This document shows positions 48,501-55,447 of a DNA stretch of 64,000 nucleotides, piece after piece; positions within the stretch are counted from its first letter, which is position 1, and each line of letters opens with the position of its first letter. Both the position numbers and the translations under genes were made by a program. The notes under the pieces are model-generated. The model had not been told where the DNA came from, ran no database searches, and was given only the letters and a program-made list of their open reading frames with translations. The DNA is from Verrucomicrobiota bacterium (GTDB taxonomy: Bacteria > Verrucomicrobiota > Verrucomicrobiia > Limisphaerales > J093): positions 228,322-292,321 of the forward strand of contig JAKQDD010000176.1 in assembly GCA_029556615.1 (NCBI GenBank), given 5' to 3'.

Positions 48501-51500
48501 TCACACTGTCGGATCCCTGGAATGCGGACCTGGATCCCGCCCACACCGTAGGCACGGGTACCATCATCGACGACGACGAGCCGCCGGTGCTCGTGGTGTA
48601 CGACACGGTGCCCGCGCTCGAGCCCACCAATGAGGGCGAACCCCTCCGGTTCCTCCTCGAGCTGTCGAACCCCAGCAAGTACAGTCTCGCCTTCAACTAC
48701 CGGACGGCCCAGGCCGTGGACACGGATGGCACCTTGCCCGAGACCTCCGCCCAGGCCGGCGTTGACTACGATGACACCCACGAGGATGCCTACGGCACAG
48801 TGACCTTCAGCCCCGGCGAGACCCGGAAGTACGTGACCGTCAGCACGATCGAGGACACCCTCGACGAGTACGACGAATGGCTCTACCTGCTGGCCGCCCT
48901 CGACCCGTCCACCCCGACCGACCGAGCCTCCGTCGGCGATGGCCAGGCCGACGGCTGCATCTACGACGATGATGCGCTGCCCTTCGTCCGCATCAGCCCG
49001 ACAACCCAATCCGTCGCCGAAGGCCACGCCGGCAACAAACCCGTCACCCTCACGGTCAGCCTCCGGAACGCCGCCAACGCGCTGATCCCGAGCGGACGCA
49101 CCCTCGCCGTGGATTGGAACGTCGGCCGCGGCACCGCGTTGACGTTCATGGCCCATGGCGATCCCGCCGACGTCGTCTACGCCTTCGAGACGCTGACGTT
49201 CGCCCCCGGTGAGATGCAGAAGACCCTCACCGTCGAGGTCATCGGCGATACCCGCGTCGAAGGCGACGAGTATTGCTTCGTCAATCTCCTCCGCGCCGCC
49301 AACGCCCAGCTCGATACCGACGCCGACAACTTGAACCACGCCACCGTGCGGATCCTGGACGACGAAAGCGGCGATCCGGGGCCCTGGTACGTCGAGTTCA
49401 GCTCCCCCACCTATACGGTCAGCGAATCGGAAGACGTGGCCACCATCACCCTCGTGCGCGCCGAAGGCAGCTCCCATCCCCTCGCCGCCTACTGGACCGC
49501 GGCCGGCACCGCCGAGGAAGGCGCGGCCGCCGGGGATGACTACGTGGGGATCTGGGAGAACGAACTCGGACGATCCCGCGGTTTGGTCCGCTTTGCCGAA
49601 GGTGAGACCACGGTCACCTTCACGCTCGACCTCAACGAGCTGGACGCAGACTACGAAGGCGACGAGACGGTATTCCTCTATCTGGCCAACCCGACGGGCG
49701 GCCCCGTCCGCAGCAACATCAAGACGGCCGTCCTCACCATCGTCGAGGACGATCCCCTGCCCGAGATCTGGGTCGGCAACGCCACGGACAACCTGGACCC
49801 CGATGAGCACTACGGCCATGTCGAGGAAGGCCCGGTGTTCCTGCATTTCAATGTGTACGTGAGCGGCGATACCGACCTGCCGGTCCGCGTCACGTGGCAG
49901 CCGGTCAACGGCACCGCCGTGGCGTCCGAGGATTACGTCGGCCTACCGCCCCAGGTCCTCGACTTTGGCGCGGTCCACGGGACCGAATGGCAAACCGTGG
50001 CCGTCCAGGTTCTGGACTTCCTGGTGCCCGAGGAGACCGAGTACCTCTACGTCCAGATCACCGATGCCGAGAATGGCGAGATTACCGACTATCAGGGGAT
50101 CGGCTCCATCGAGGACGATGACACGATCACCGTGGGCGGCCTGGTGTTCATGGATGTGAACGGGAACGGGTTCTACGACGCGACCACGGATTACCCGCTC
50201 GAAGGGATCGACGTCACCCTGACCGATGCCACGGGCGATCATTCGGATACCACCGACGCCAGCGGCCTCTACTCCGTCAGCGTCCTGGTCGGCGACTGCA
50301 CGGTGACCGTCGATGAAACCGACGGACCGGCTGACAGCACCTTGTCAACCGTCAGCAACGGGTTCACCTACCACTTCGACACCACGGCGCTCGAAGCTCC
50401 GGACATCGGCTTCGCCGTCCCCACCACTCCCGCCGTGGCCGATGAGTCCACCGGGACGGGCGGGGGCGCCAACCATGATTCCGTCTATGGCGGTGCCGGC
50501 AATGACACACTCGACGGCGGCGGCGGCGATGACTGGCTCGTGGGCGGTCACTGGCTCGGGCCCGGCTGTGCCTGCTCGGGCCTCAACTACGACGCCCGCA
50601 TCCTGAAACAGTCCGACCCCGACGGCGGCCGGCTCTACGTCGACCCGGATTCGCTGGCGGATACGGGCACCATCAGCGGCACGGTGTTCCGCGACGAGAC
50701 CGGCAATGGCCTCCGCGATTTCATCGTCGTACCCCCCTTCGGCTTCCTCGAACCCGGCCTTGCCGGGCTTCAAGTGAACCTGTTCGACTCGGGATGGACC
50801 CTGGTCGCCGTGACGTACACCGATGGGAGCGGGAACTATCAATTCGAGAAGCTCAACGCCTGCAGCTATTTCGTCCAGTTCCTCGCCCCCGCCGGGTACC
50901 AGTTCACGACCCAGGACGTGAGCGGCAACACCGAGGACGGCAACGACAGCGATGCCAGCCAGACAACCGGCTTGACGAATGGCATCCTCATCGCGCCCGG
51001 CGCCACCGTCGACTCGGTCGATGCGGGGTTGACCGTGGTGCCGCCCGGCGGACCTGGTCCGTGGAGCATCCAGTTCACCCAGGTCATCTACAGCGTCCGC
51101 GAAACCGACGGCCAAGCCGCCATCGGCATCTGGCCGACGCCCGGCAGCACCCAACCCGTCGGCGTCTTCTTCACCGAGCAAGGCACGGCCACCCAGGGGG
51201 CCGACTACGAGGGTGTCTTCGAGAACGGCAACGCCGGCGGCCGGCAAACAGTCCGCTTCGGGATCGGCGAGGACCAGAAGGAATTCGTCATCCCCGTGTT
51301 CGAGGACGCCGATGACACCGAGGGTTACGAAATGGTCTACCTGCACCTGCGCAATCCCACCGGCGGCCAGGTGACCGGCAACCTGCCGGACGCCGTCCTC
51401 CTCATCTTCGACAACCCGTGTCAGGACGATGACACCGTGTACGGGCTCGAAGGGGCGGATGTGATGCTCGGGGATTTCGGGTACTTCGACGGGGGCACAG

Positions 51501-54500
51501 TCGTCCTCCTCGGGGGCATGGGCCATGACACCCTGCTCGGCGGGGATGGCGCCGATCAAATCTACGGTGAAGGCGGTAACGATGTGCTGGATGGGAGCAC
51601 GGACGACGACGCTCTCGACGGCGGCGGCGAGAATGACACCTACCGGTTCGACGGCGACCAGAACCTCGGCAGCGACACGATCATCGAGGTCGCCTCGCCC
51701 TTCGGGGGCACCGACACGATCGATCTGTCGGCTACCGCCGGCTGGGCCATCACGTTCGACCTCTCGAGCGTTGCCTCACAGGCCGTGACCCCCTCGCTCA
51801 CCATCACCCTCCCAGCCGGCAACGTCATCGAAAACCTCATCGGCGGATCGCGCGATGACACGCTCACCGGAAACAACCTCGACAACGTCATCGAAGCCGG
51901 CGCCGGCGACGATGTCCTCGAAGGCCGCAGCGGCAACGACACCCTGATCGGCGGCAACGGCAGCGACACCTACGTCTGCGCAGCCGACACCCTCAGCGGA
52001 CACCACGCGATCGTCGAGGACGCCGACGCCGACACGGACCTCATCGATTTCACCGGGACCACGGTGGATCTGAGCCTCGATCTCTCAGACAACGCGTCGC
52101 AAGCGGTGACGGTCGCGTTCAGCGTCACGCTCAGTGACTCGAACGGCATCGAGAACCTCTACGCCGGCACGGGCAACGACACCCTCGCCGGCAACAGCCG
52201 CGACAACGTCATCTGGGGCCGCGAGGGGAACGACGACCTCGACGGCGGTCCCGACGGCTACGACACCCTGCTCGAGGAGCGCGCCGGCAATTGGCAGCTC
52301 CTCAGCGGCGTCCTCAACCTCCTCTCGACCGGTGAATCCAATACCTTCAACGCCGGCACCTTCGACGAGATCAGCCTGACCGGCGATGATAACGACAACA
52401 CGCTCGATGCCTCGAGCTTCAGCGGCACCGTCTTCCTCTCCGGCGCAGGCGGCCAGGACCAAATCATCGGCGGCACGGGCACCAACTACCTCTCCGGCGG
52501 GCCCGGCATCGATACCATTACCGGCAACGGCACGTCCGATACTCTCACCGAGGAGCAGGACGCGGATTTCACCCTGACCGATTCCACGCTCACGGTGGGT
52601 GGCGAGACCGACACGCTCTCGGGCATCGACTTCGCCATGCTCACCGGAGGTGACAGCAACAACGTGCTCGATGCCACCGCGTTTTCGGGCGCCGTCACCC
52701 TCGTCGGCGGGGCTGGCAATGATACCCTGCGCGGCACCGCCAACGCGGATACGCTCGAAGGCGGCGCCGGCGACGACGCTCTCGAGGGCGGCGCCGGGGA
52801 TGATACCTATGTCTTCGACGCCGATGCGGCGTTGGGCACCGACACGATCAAGGAGGCCGCGGGCGGCGGGACGGACCTGCTCAGTTTCGAGGCCACCACC
52901 ACCGCGGGTATCACGCTCGACCTCGGCCGTAGCGATGTCCAGAGGCTCAACGACAATCTCAACCTCGCGCTCTCCGCCGGGGACGTCATCGAGAACCTCC
53001 GCGGCACCCAGAACCACGATTGGCTCGTCGGCAACAGCCTCGCCAACACCATCCAAGGGCTCCAAGGCAGCGACACCATCGCCGGCGGCCCCGGCAACGA
53101 CACGCTCGAGGGCGGCTACAACGTTTTCTTCCCTAGCTTCCAGGGCTGGACCGATCGCCTCGTCGAAGCCCGCGGCGCCGATATGGTCCTTACGAACTGG
53201 TCCCTGACCGTCGGCGGCACGGAAACCGATACCCTCAGCGGCTTCGAAGCGGTCTCCCTCACCGGCGACAAGACCGACAACGTGCTCGATGCCTCCGCCT
53301 TCCTCGCTTATCCCGTGACCCTCGACGGCGGTGGCGGCAACGACACGCTGTACGGCGGGACCGGCGACGACACCCTCATCGGCGGCCCGGGCAATGACAG
53401 CCTCCGCGGCGGGGCCGGCGACGATACCTATGCCTTCGACACCGACAGCCCGCTCGGCTCGGACGTCATTGCCGACACCGCCGGCAACGGCTCCGACACC
53501 CTCGACTTCTCGGCGACCGAGACCCGATCGGTCACCCTCAACCTCGGCATCACGGTGACCCAGACCATCAACGCCAATCTCAGCCTCACCCTGCCCGTCA
53601 CCACCGTTGTCGAGAACGTCCTCGGCGGCAGCCTCAACGACACCCTCCGCGGCAGCGCCGAGCGCAACAGCCTGGCCGGCGGCGCCGGCAACGATACGCT
53701 GGTCGGTTACGCCGGCGATGACACCCTGATCGGCGGCGATGGCAACGATACCTACAGCTTCGACACCGACACCAACCTCGGCACCGACGCCATCTTCGAG
53801 CAGGTCGGCGCCGGTGGCTCCGATACGCTCGATTTCTCCGCCACCGGGACACAACCTCTTCTGGTCTACCTTGGACGCGGCATCGCGCAGACCGTCAACG
53901 CCAATCTCACGCTCCGGCTCCACACCTGCCACTCGATCGAGAACGTGATCGGCGGCGCCCAGAATGACCGGCTCTACGGCAACAGCCTTGACAACCGTCT
54001 CGAGGGGCGCGGCGGCGATGACCAGCTCTATGGGGATTGGGGCAACGACACCTACGTGTTTAACACCGACGCCGCTCTCGGCGCCGACCTCGTCACCGAA
54101 GAGGCCAATGTCGATGGCGGCCTCGACACGCTCGATTTCTCGGCTACCACGAGTCTGGCCGTCCAGGTCAACCTCGCCACAACCCTGGGCCAGACGGTCA
54201 ATGCGAACCTGACCCTCACCCTGTCTTCCGCCGCCGCGGTCGAGCACGTCACCGGCGGCAGTCAGGGCGATGCCCTCACCGGCAATGCGCTCGACAACAC
54301 GCTCATCGGCGGCCCGGGCAACGACAGCCTCGCCGGCCGCCTCGGCGCCGACACCCTCGAGGGCGGGGCAGGGAACGATACGCTCGCCGGCGGTTTGGGC
54401 AACGACACCTACGTGTTTGACACCGACTCGCCGCTGGGTGCAGACGCGCTGACCGAGGCGCTCTCCGAGGGCCTGGATACACTCGATTTCTCCGACACAT

Positions 54501-55447
54501 CGGCTTTCGCGATCTCGGTTGATCTGAGCCTGACAAGCGCTCAGGCCGTCAACGGCAACCTCCAGCTCACGCTCTCGCATGCCAAGGGCTTCGAGAACGC
54601 CCTGGGCGGCGCCCAGAATGATCAGCTCACCGGCAACGCCGCGGGCAACCAGTTGTCCGGAGGTGCGGGCAACGATACCCTCGCCGGCGGCGCCGGCGAC
54701 GACACGCTCGCCGGGGGTGCAGGTGACGATCTGTATCGCTTTGCCGACGGCTGGGGCGTCGATGAGGTGATCGAGAACCCCTCGACGGCGACGGACCCTC
54801 AGGGGCTTGACGAGGTGGATTTCTCGGCGGTCACGGTCGCGCTGACGGTGAGCCTGGAAGACGCGCTCGAGATCACCGACGGCACCAGTACCTTGCGGCA
54901 CGCAGGCGCCGCCGTCGAGATCGTGACCGCAACACCGCAGGAGGACACGTTCACGGTCACGCCCTCGATCACGACCTCCTTTGCTCTCGATGCCGACGGC
55001 GGCGCCGGCGATGTTCTCAACTACAATACCCTCGGGCTGCCCACCACCCACGTCGGCGGTGTCATCACCACCACCGGCTATCTCCCGGTCAGCCATTCAG
55101 GCTTCGAGTCAGTGACGCTCGAAGACATGAGCGAGGCGCTGCTGGCGGCGAGCGCCGCCAGAGCTGAGCGCAGCGTGATTTCCCCGAACGGTTACCACTA
55201 CAGCCTGCGATTCCCCAATGACGGCCTGTCGACAGCCGGCCGCCACGTCAGCCTCGCGTCCGCCCGTTGGGACATCGCCCGGATCGCCCGTCGACCCTCC
55301 CAGGGGATCGTTGTTGCCCAACACCGCGTCTTCCACTGCGGCTCCTGCGGTCTGACGCCGCCGCCGCCCGACCCATCTTCACCCTCAACCTGGACGCCTG
55401 ATTCCTATGACAACTCGCTGCTCAGCGACTCCGACGACCGGACCTGA
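36599..55447 (+). CDS. Giant 6282-residue LEPR-XLL / beta-propeller / Calx-beta / RTX exoprotein
   Basis: One unbroken 18.8-kb gene. GTG at 36599 follows GGAGGAG by 11 nt; GTG at 36617 is an alternative. Order: an LEPR-XLL motif variant near residues 29-44 (FELEPLEWRILLAADP), typical of very large exported proteins; a beta domain to about 330; a BNR/VPS10-like propeller (about 340-1160, FRSEDGGTTWTEL, YRSMDGGDSWTRI); about 2200 residues of repeated beta modules (such as SSFTINLNDGHRFPVTLS and LVLDGATSEEITVS); RTX repeats (about 3510-3715); three SdrD_B-like domains; six Calx-beta domains (about 3880-4510 and 4820-4940); a long RTX tract (about 4940-6060); and a tail without a recognised anchor. 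Calcium-dependent folding and adhesion are inferred. No type I secretion genes are in the window. It overlaps the next gene by 41 bp. Confidence 0.9.
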   Translation: MGAGDIVVGASGRDAGTAGVKASSSARRFELEPLEWRILLAADPAAAVLTAGTAPDLLRAEAADVAEAEPATGDATGETIACDPWGRLDPLFGPESAADLPVAPDVPEDASGAPGGPTPPVLDDEAERVCSPCPELPDALVPEEDSTLLAATVWVSVADTAVQQLTATLRAANGPPSDQVRWLPDGHRRFTPGHSPGTSSTTLDEIWSAGDEYEWEINDATGTEGADPGWDLLNMTGALAIQTTAAAPFVIHIKSLTPANAAGNAAHFDPTLTYEWRIATAAEGITGFDRTVITLDSSQFTNALGTGAFLLDQAGNGRDLLLRFVPSLPYVSLAEPAWTELGPYALLDNGNTIIPPDNPTIGAVQAIAVHPGNPDIAWLGAVNGGVWRTNTLSWSTSNGMDDDGANGVDDAAEVPTWAPVGEFLPSLAVGALAVSPFDAGGSPVTASTLDNQLVLYVGTGQFSSTYRGGMAAGLFRSEDGGTTWTELGNFQDLRFTAIVPSSSVEGLLFVSTYEITPAAGSNPARGGLYRSMDGGDSWTRISGATGTDKLPEGNVVEVIADPADAARWYLALAGDFVRTDGTVLDAAAKGVWRSNNANATDPNAVTWSRVVTGIVLPEDSNGADDDGDGATDEAGEGLKLADRIRLAASPNGAPANPVYAAIIGSNRQLSAVFRSTNHGDAWTELAPVPSTNPTGQGNLHFAMVADPAGATTVVVAGAVYDTSPYGGSVFRRDGAAWTQISTTSGSGPNGFNTGPHGDTRCLVWVADEDGSGAGTSSSLLLASDGGIYRLRNPGSGGGTTWEFIGADLRITEMNRSIAYDHNHDTAFAGTQDNGTVRQTGTADTWRTMLAGDGNYVGIDYQGATSVRYFVGNNFGWIFRQSFTGPDTAGARTRLTLKSSSGAANYSGLDDTDPFPGVSSDRDLAGESSFERIPLAVNVATTRTLILGRDWLYHSTDEGATVRKITDVAVPAGSSRPDFVTALAYGGFEGATAKTGVMYVARGNALHVSADDGSTFTDASVAGTSDIVSIALDPTDWRRAVAVEASAVWLITVTTNEDGTIASVLSTNITGDLASHTYECSSAAMVAEAEQLVVVVGGIDGAYRLGIDDLSELLSATTPHLTWTRFGVNLPFVPVSALAYDAADDVLVAGTLGRGAWRLDDARQAMLDDTTLRIETGSGNDEIRLRRALPSPGELDSIEVVIGGAVVETYLFRTLRAITVNTGAGDDTLIIDSSDSTISPPDGIRFDGGEGAGDTLRFEGLRWTALASGPAGDIQEHVLDNQEVQARNVETVTDATTPPSFLLILGGGLGGLSDWDTGLDDTLSSDLALFGSALGPGMTGVSPSTPEGEGEDFPSDLEAPETSSLALLTEAPASLFRRLIESGTGLRFEDIGRLITSESDLQSRLDSLDDIPGNVTVDSASGRLVLGDPSNPSKPFRRTLSLKVPLDLELLGGGIQLHGTLALTVQVDVFLEVGADATGFYLRTDLTGTPEMVLRNIEVSGRVEASGAIGLLGVNLREAVLEVDPDVGVEIDLIEPTPRFGGALDGKIRLYDLGDDPDAVFAASTATDPAESDLRLTGTFEVAALDAEGEPILDLGEIDLGLVWEDLDDPASFGIDALGNPVAEILLRFMNLDGTGFLGEARRLLNYLGQLKNTGLLDIELPLGNGYKLSDAFDFSAAFLDSVYSKFIDLSLTGSTSTTSTSARQGRLSSTARFNLVLDGATSEEITVSALSMFFNHSLSDLAADFQNALPSDLADRIRVDVYRGNLRFCLLDGYSLSITGEDTSNPVFTELGFSNNQGALETFRFPTLQGLLAELQEALDPDPLDGVDFDLDLGYDQANRRLSFRVEFSYGFEESTSFAYDTDLGLGDLADFEAGGELGISGSLTAGFTLGVEFRAVETPVLATSLVVPPPSNGRLAANSSFTINLNDGHRFPVTLSAAATSAFTSLSQLVSYLNTRLPSTVTNINSLPLNDVVRFVQASTLDDGGASTSAIGIRLEVYNEDDDADGVQDPGEGDDNGNGSFDVLLDLVNSLAIEAAADDPAVTELGFMAGEVARSAIAGIYLEEAALEGTLTVSATDLEASARLAIFGIETSGGTATGTATVGFELTNPDGGSRIDLDELLGDLENIDEYLDADFTFEASLDIQLNNLAVQPDIFGSLLPAGAQIRIYIPDLRHVEYNAEPYDEATNAEGLFITYPNLGPLFNFSCLGWLDLVTSLDSLADQLGELKAFSFLDQPIPVINISVSEILDFTADLADTVRGLATGDGETLDQFESDIEDLLGIPDENLEFTVEHTAPVITAGTGSTAATATFNPRGARNALTFTASANGDSLDQLLFKDDGTLADEADVAEASYDAATKTLTLRYNATYTRAVTIRNAVNDAHAAAPASMPFSAALDTSASPGDGASNDGSGAVHQTALKISLSYHLAYANTLPFQFSLSDLMAYVPVDSPVRDLLGGVTEFFQASGSGEIEVTASADLRLEFGLDVSQPCGWKPFFYDTGYDGPDTGTGITLRAAVYGTNLTFSIGVGALTVDVRNGSATFDADGIADSPGGDEDAEFVVGLEDNNGDGRHYLRSGESFFDFDNITIDLTAGASAVLPLYALDALPLGSSSDGNNDGYPDNDLAVVLPSLKRLLFPESTDASAPFETVVPMPGAHNDLKFTGPGEGREVRFVEISSGSLTATVVGDALEIGIYPAITTAAQVAALALPGGWSVALSTSTEEGGANTGAGRLYTPVTIVTPDIAGMFEDFKVCDLITNSTLLVDGLDKLLETIQDALSIGVLNRNLPLVGDKLGEAANFIGEFRSGLLADLRNKLAEVGNPIDLVKEALFDVLGKPGLDLLIQTDGSAVETYEDIEIACVENAITFNVRLKKAIALVDTTDNPIDFDIGIPGLGLKVNGNVKIELGFDLKLYFGISTADGFYFDTSSDEEFEVYFLVTIPELSATGELFFLQLEVSDESDGVDANGNDRDPSSFGGTFSINLIDPGGGDRLTFAEMGSSGFDFDDFVDFDLEAGAEVNLEFIVSFAGDARFPRLLGEFDLDWMWEAGGDSNGDLEFGFHNIQIDIGSFISEFIQPILEEIKKVTEPIQPLIDAVTAPIPILSELKGEPFTMLDLAEAFGYLEPGTRKFIEAVVKILDLVNNTSFSNDGSVLIPLGGFNLQQDQLGNVDRAEGEADTEAAPLSEGTSHEGTRNFLRDLEDLGITFPFLHLSELFKLFRGEPVSLIEYHMPVFDFRAGFEQSIAIYPPLNLIFGGEIFAHIDLTFGFDTYGLQKFLASEDKNVLDIFDGFYVKDVNDQGEDIDEIVLGGGIYAGAELDLGIAEAGVKGGVYIEVGFNLNDPDDDGRVRVSEIIANAMQDLRCIFDIHGELYVELTLYLTIHLLVVDLEFEWDFARITLFEFNITCPQPKLADYVDSSGNELEAADSDGILRLNMGPNADEREVGDTTDGDEAFTVTTIEGDPSAAGGETVEVSFKGIKQTYEGVKVIRADGGQGNDTIDLRAVLSPADSAEGVRGGAGNDTVYGSKGGGTYYGDAGDDVIVGRIAEDDFEGANEIIYGGPGNDTLTGNEGDDAISGEDGADLLYGNAGNDTLDGGAGNDTLYGDVGTDTLQGGDGADRLYGDDDNDWIEGGAGDDTIEGGRGDDRIAGGGDDDFLDGGSGNDAVFGDEGNVDAPAFPNDLTYLEAVEVTGIGGTGNDILAGGAGSDLLFGAGGYDQLYGGTLLLSGVSQVIEYDGQDFLDGGTGDDLLYADDAHGAASTTFPGASISGSAWFDAADAYGDTNDVRDPTENGLANVTVELHKADTTLVGSMVTDANGEFTFSGLEAGDYYLEFNTPTGMAVVAANQGGDETADSDADAAGKTGTVHVEAGQSHATLSAGYYGTTTTLSIDSPSVTEGDLGTTDLIFTVTLSNPLSQQAAVCYKTAPGTADRIADYTSVWYTLVFEPGQTVKTLTVRILGDTIDEGDAETFTVTLSDPWNADLDPAHTVGTGTIIDDDEPPVLVVYDTVPALEPTNEGEPLRFLLELSNPSKYSLAFNYRTAQAVDTDGTLPETSAQAGVDYDDTHEDAYGTVTFSPGETRKYVTVSTIEDTLDEYDEWLYLLAALDPSTPTDRASVGDGQADGCIYDDDALPFVRISPTTQSVAEGHAGNKPVTLTVSLRNAANALIPSGRTLAVDWNVGRGTALTFMAHGDPADVVYAFETLTFAPGEMQKTLTVEVIGDTRVEGDEYCFVNLLRAANAQLDTDADNLNHATVRILDDESGDPGPWYVEFSSPTYTVSESEDVATITLVRAEGSSHPLAAYWTAAGTAEEGAAAGDDYVGIWENELGRSRGLVRFAEGETTVTFTLDLNELDADYEGDETVFLYLANPTGGPVRSNIKTAVLTIVEDDPLPEIWVGNATDNLDPDEHYGHVEEGPVFLHFNVYVSGDTDLPVRVTWQPVNGTAVASEDYVGLPPQVLDFGAVHGTEWQTVAVQVLDFLVPEETEYLYVQITDAENGEITDYQGIGSIEDDDTITVGGLVFMDVNGNGFYDATTDYPLEGIDVTLTDATGDHSDTTDASGLYSVSVLVGDCTVTVDETDGPADSTLSTVSNGFTYHFDTTALEAPDIGFAVPTTPAVADESTGTGGGANHDSVYGGAGNDTLDGGGGDDWLVGGHWLGPGCACSGLNYDARILKQSDPDGGRLYVDPDSLADTGTISGTVFRDETGNGLRDFIVVPPFGFLEPGLAGLQVNLFDSGWTLVAVTYTDGSGNYQFEKLNACSYFVQFLAPAGYQFTTQDVSGNTEDGNDSDASQTTGLTNGILIAPGATVDSVDAGLTVVPPGGPGPWSIQFTQVIYSVRETDGQAAIGIWPTPGSTQPVGVFFTEQGTATQGADYEGVFENGNAGGRQTVRFGIGEDQKEFVIPVFEDADDTEGYEMVYLHLRNPTGGQVTGNLPDAVLLIFDNPCQDDDTVYGLEGADVMLGDFGYFDGGTVVLLGGMGHDTLLGGDGADQIYGEGGNDVLDGSTDDDALDGGGENDTYRFDGDQNLGSDTIIEVASPFGGTDTIDLSATAGWAITFDLSSVASQAVTPSLTITLPAGNVIENLIGGSRDDTLTGNNLDNVIEAGAGDDVLEGRSGNDTLIGGNGSDTYVCAADTLSGHHAIVEDADADTDLIDFTGTTVDLSLDLSDNASQAVTVAFSVTLSDSNGIENLYAGTGNDTLAGNSRDNVIWGREGNDDLDGGPDGYDTLLEERAGNWQLLSGVLNLLSTGESNTFNAGTFDEISLTGDDNDNTLDASSFSGTVFLSGAGGQDQIIGGTGTNYLSGGPGIDTITGNGTSDTLTEEQDADFTLTDSTLTVGGETDTLSGIDFAMLTGGDSNNVLDATAFSGAVTLVGGAGNDTLRGTANADTLEGGAGDDALEGGAGDDTYVFDADAALGTDTIKEAAGGGTDLLSFEATTTAGITLDLGRSDVQRLNDNLNLALSAGDVIENLRGTQNHDWLVGNSLANTIQGLQGSDTIAGGPGNDTLEGGYNVFFPSFQGWTDRLVEARGADMVLTNWSLTVGGTETDTLSGFEAVSLTGDKTDNVLDASAFLAYPVTLDGGGGNDTLYGGTGDDTLIGGPGNDSLRGGAGDDTYAFDTDSPLGSDVIADTAGNGSDTLDFSATETRSVTLNLGITVTQTINANLSLTLPVTTVVENVLGGSLNDTLRGSAERNSLAGGAGNDTLVGYAGDDTLIGGDGNDTYSFDTDTNLGTDAIFEQVGAGGSDTLDFSATGTQPLLVYLGRGIAQTVNANLTLRLHTCHSIENVIGGAQNDRLYGNSLDNRLEGRGGDDQLYGDWGNDTYVFNTDAALGADLVTEEANVDGGLDTLDFSATTSLAVQVNLATTLGQTVNANLTLTLSSAAAVEHVTGGSQGDALTGNALDNTLIGGPGNDSLAGRLGADTLEGGAGNDTLAGGLGNDTYVFDTDSPLGADALTEALSEGLDTLDFSDTSAFAISVDLSLTSAQAVNGNLQLTLSHAKGFENALGGAQNDQLTGNAAGNQLSGGAGNDTLAGGAGDDTLAGGAGDDLYRFADGWGVDEVIENPSTATDPQGLDEVDFSAVTVALTVSLEDALEITDGTSTLRHAGAAVEIVTATPQEDTFTVTPSITTSFALDADGGAGDVLNYNTLGLPTTHVGGVITTTGYLPVSHSGFESVTLEDMSEALLAASAARAERSVISPNGYHYSLRFPNDGLSTAGRHVSLASARWDIARIARRPSQGIVVAQHRVFHCGSCGLTPPPPDPSSPSTWTPDSYDNSLLSDSDDRT
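47140..47740 (+). repeat. RTX calcium-binding repeat block 1 (inside the giant gene)
   Basis: Nonapeptides of the GGxGxDxUx type in series: GGAGNDTVYG, GGPGNDTLTG, GNAGNDTLDG, GGAGNDTLYG, GGDGADRLYG, GGAGDDTIEG, GGSGNDAVFG. The DNA repeats with them. Confidence 0.9.
48240..50125 (+). repeat. Five consecutive Calx-beta domains (inside the giant gene)
   Basis: Units of about 120-130 residues starting with strands such as SVTEGDLGTTDLIFTV and ending in IIDDDEP, IYDDDALP, ILDDES, IVEDDPLP or SIEDDD. A sixth unit lies at about 51050-51420. SdrD_B-like domains flank the array (47880-48235 and 50130-50440), with another at 50660-51045. Confidence 0.8.
51420..54760 (+). repeat. RTX repeat block 2 alternating with ~80-residue units (inside the giant gene)
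   Basis: GGxGNDTL nonapeptides alternate with a recurring unit of the form TYxFDTDxxLGxDxIxE ... GxDTLDFSATxxxxxxxxL ... LTL(P/S) ... xENVxGGxxNDxLxGN, seen at least seven times. The strong protein and DNA similarity between units makes this stretch prone to expansion, loss or assembly collapse. Confidence 0.85.

Noticed and set aside
47140..54760. Regular repeats that might suggest a CRISPR array
   Set aside because: They are in-frame RTX codons with variable sequence, not identical repeats with unique spacers.
52085..55096. Minus-strand open frame of about 1000 codons opposite the RTX tract
   Set aside because: An antisense shadow of the repetitive GC-rich RTX coding sequence.
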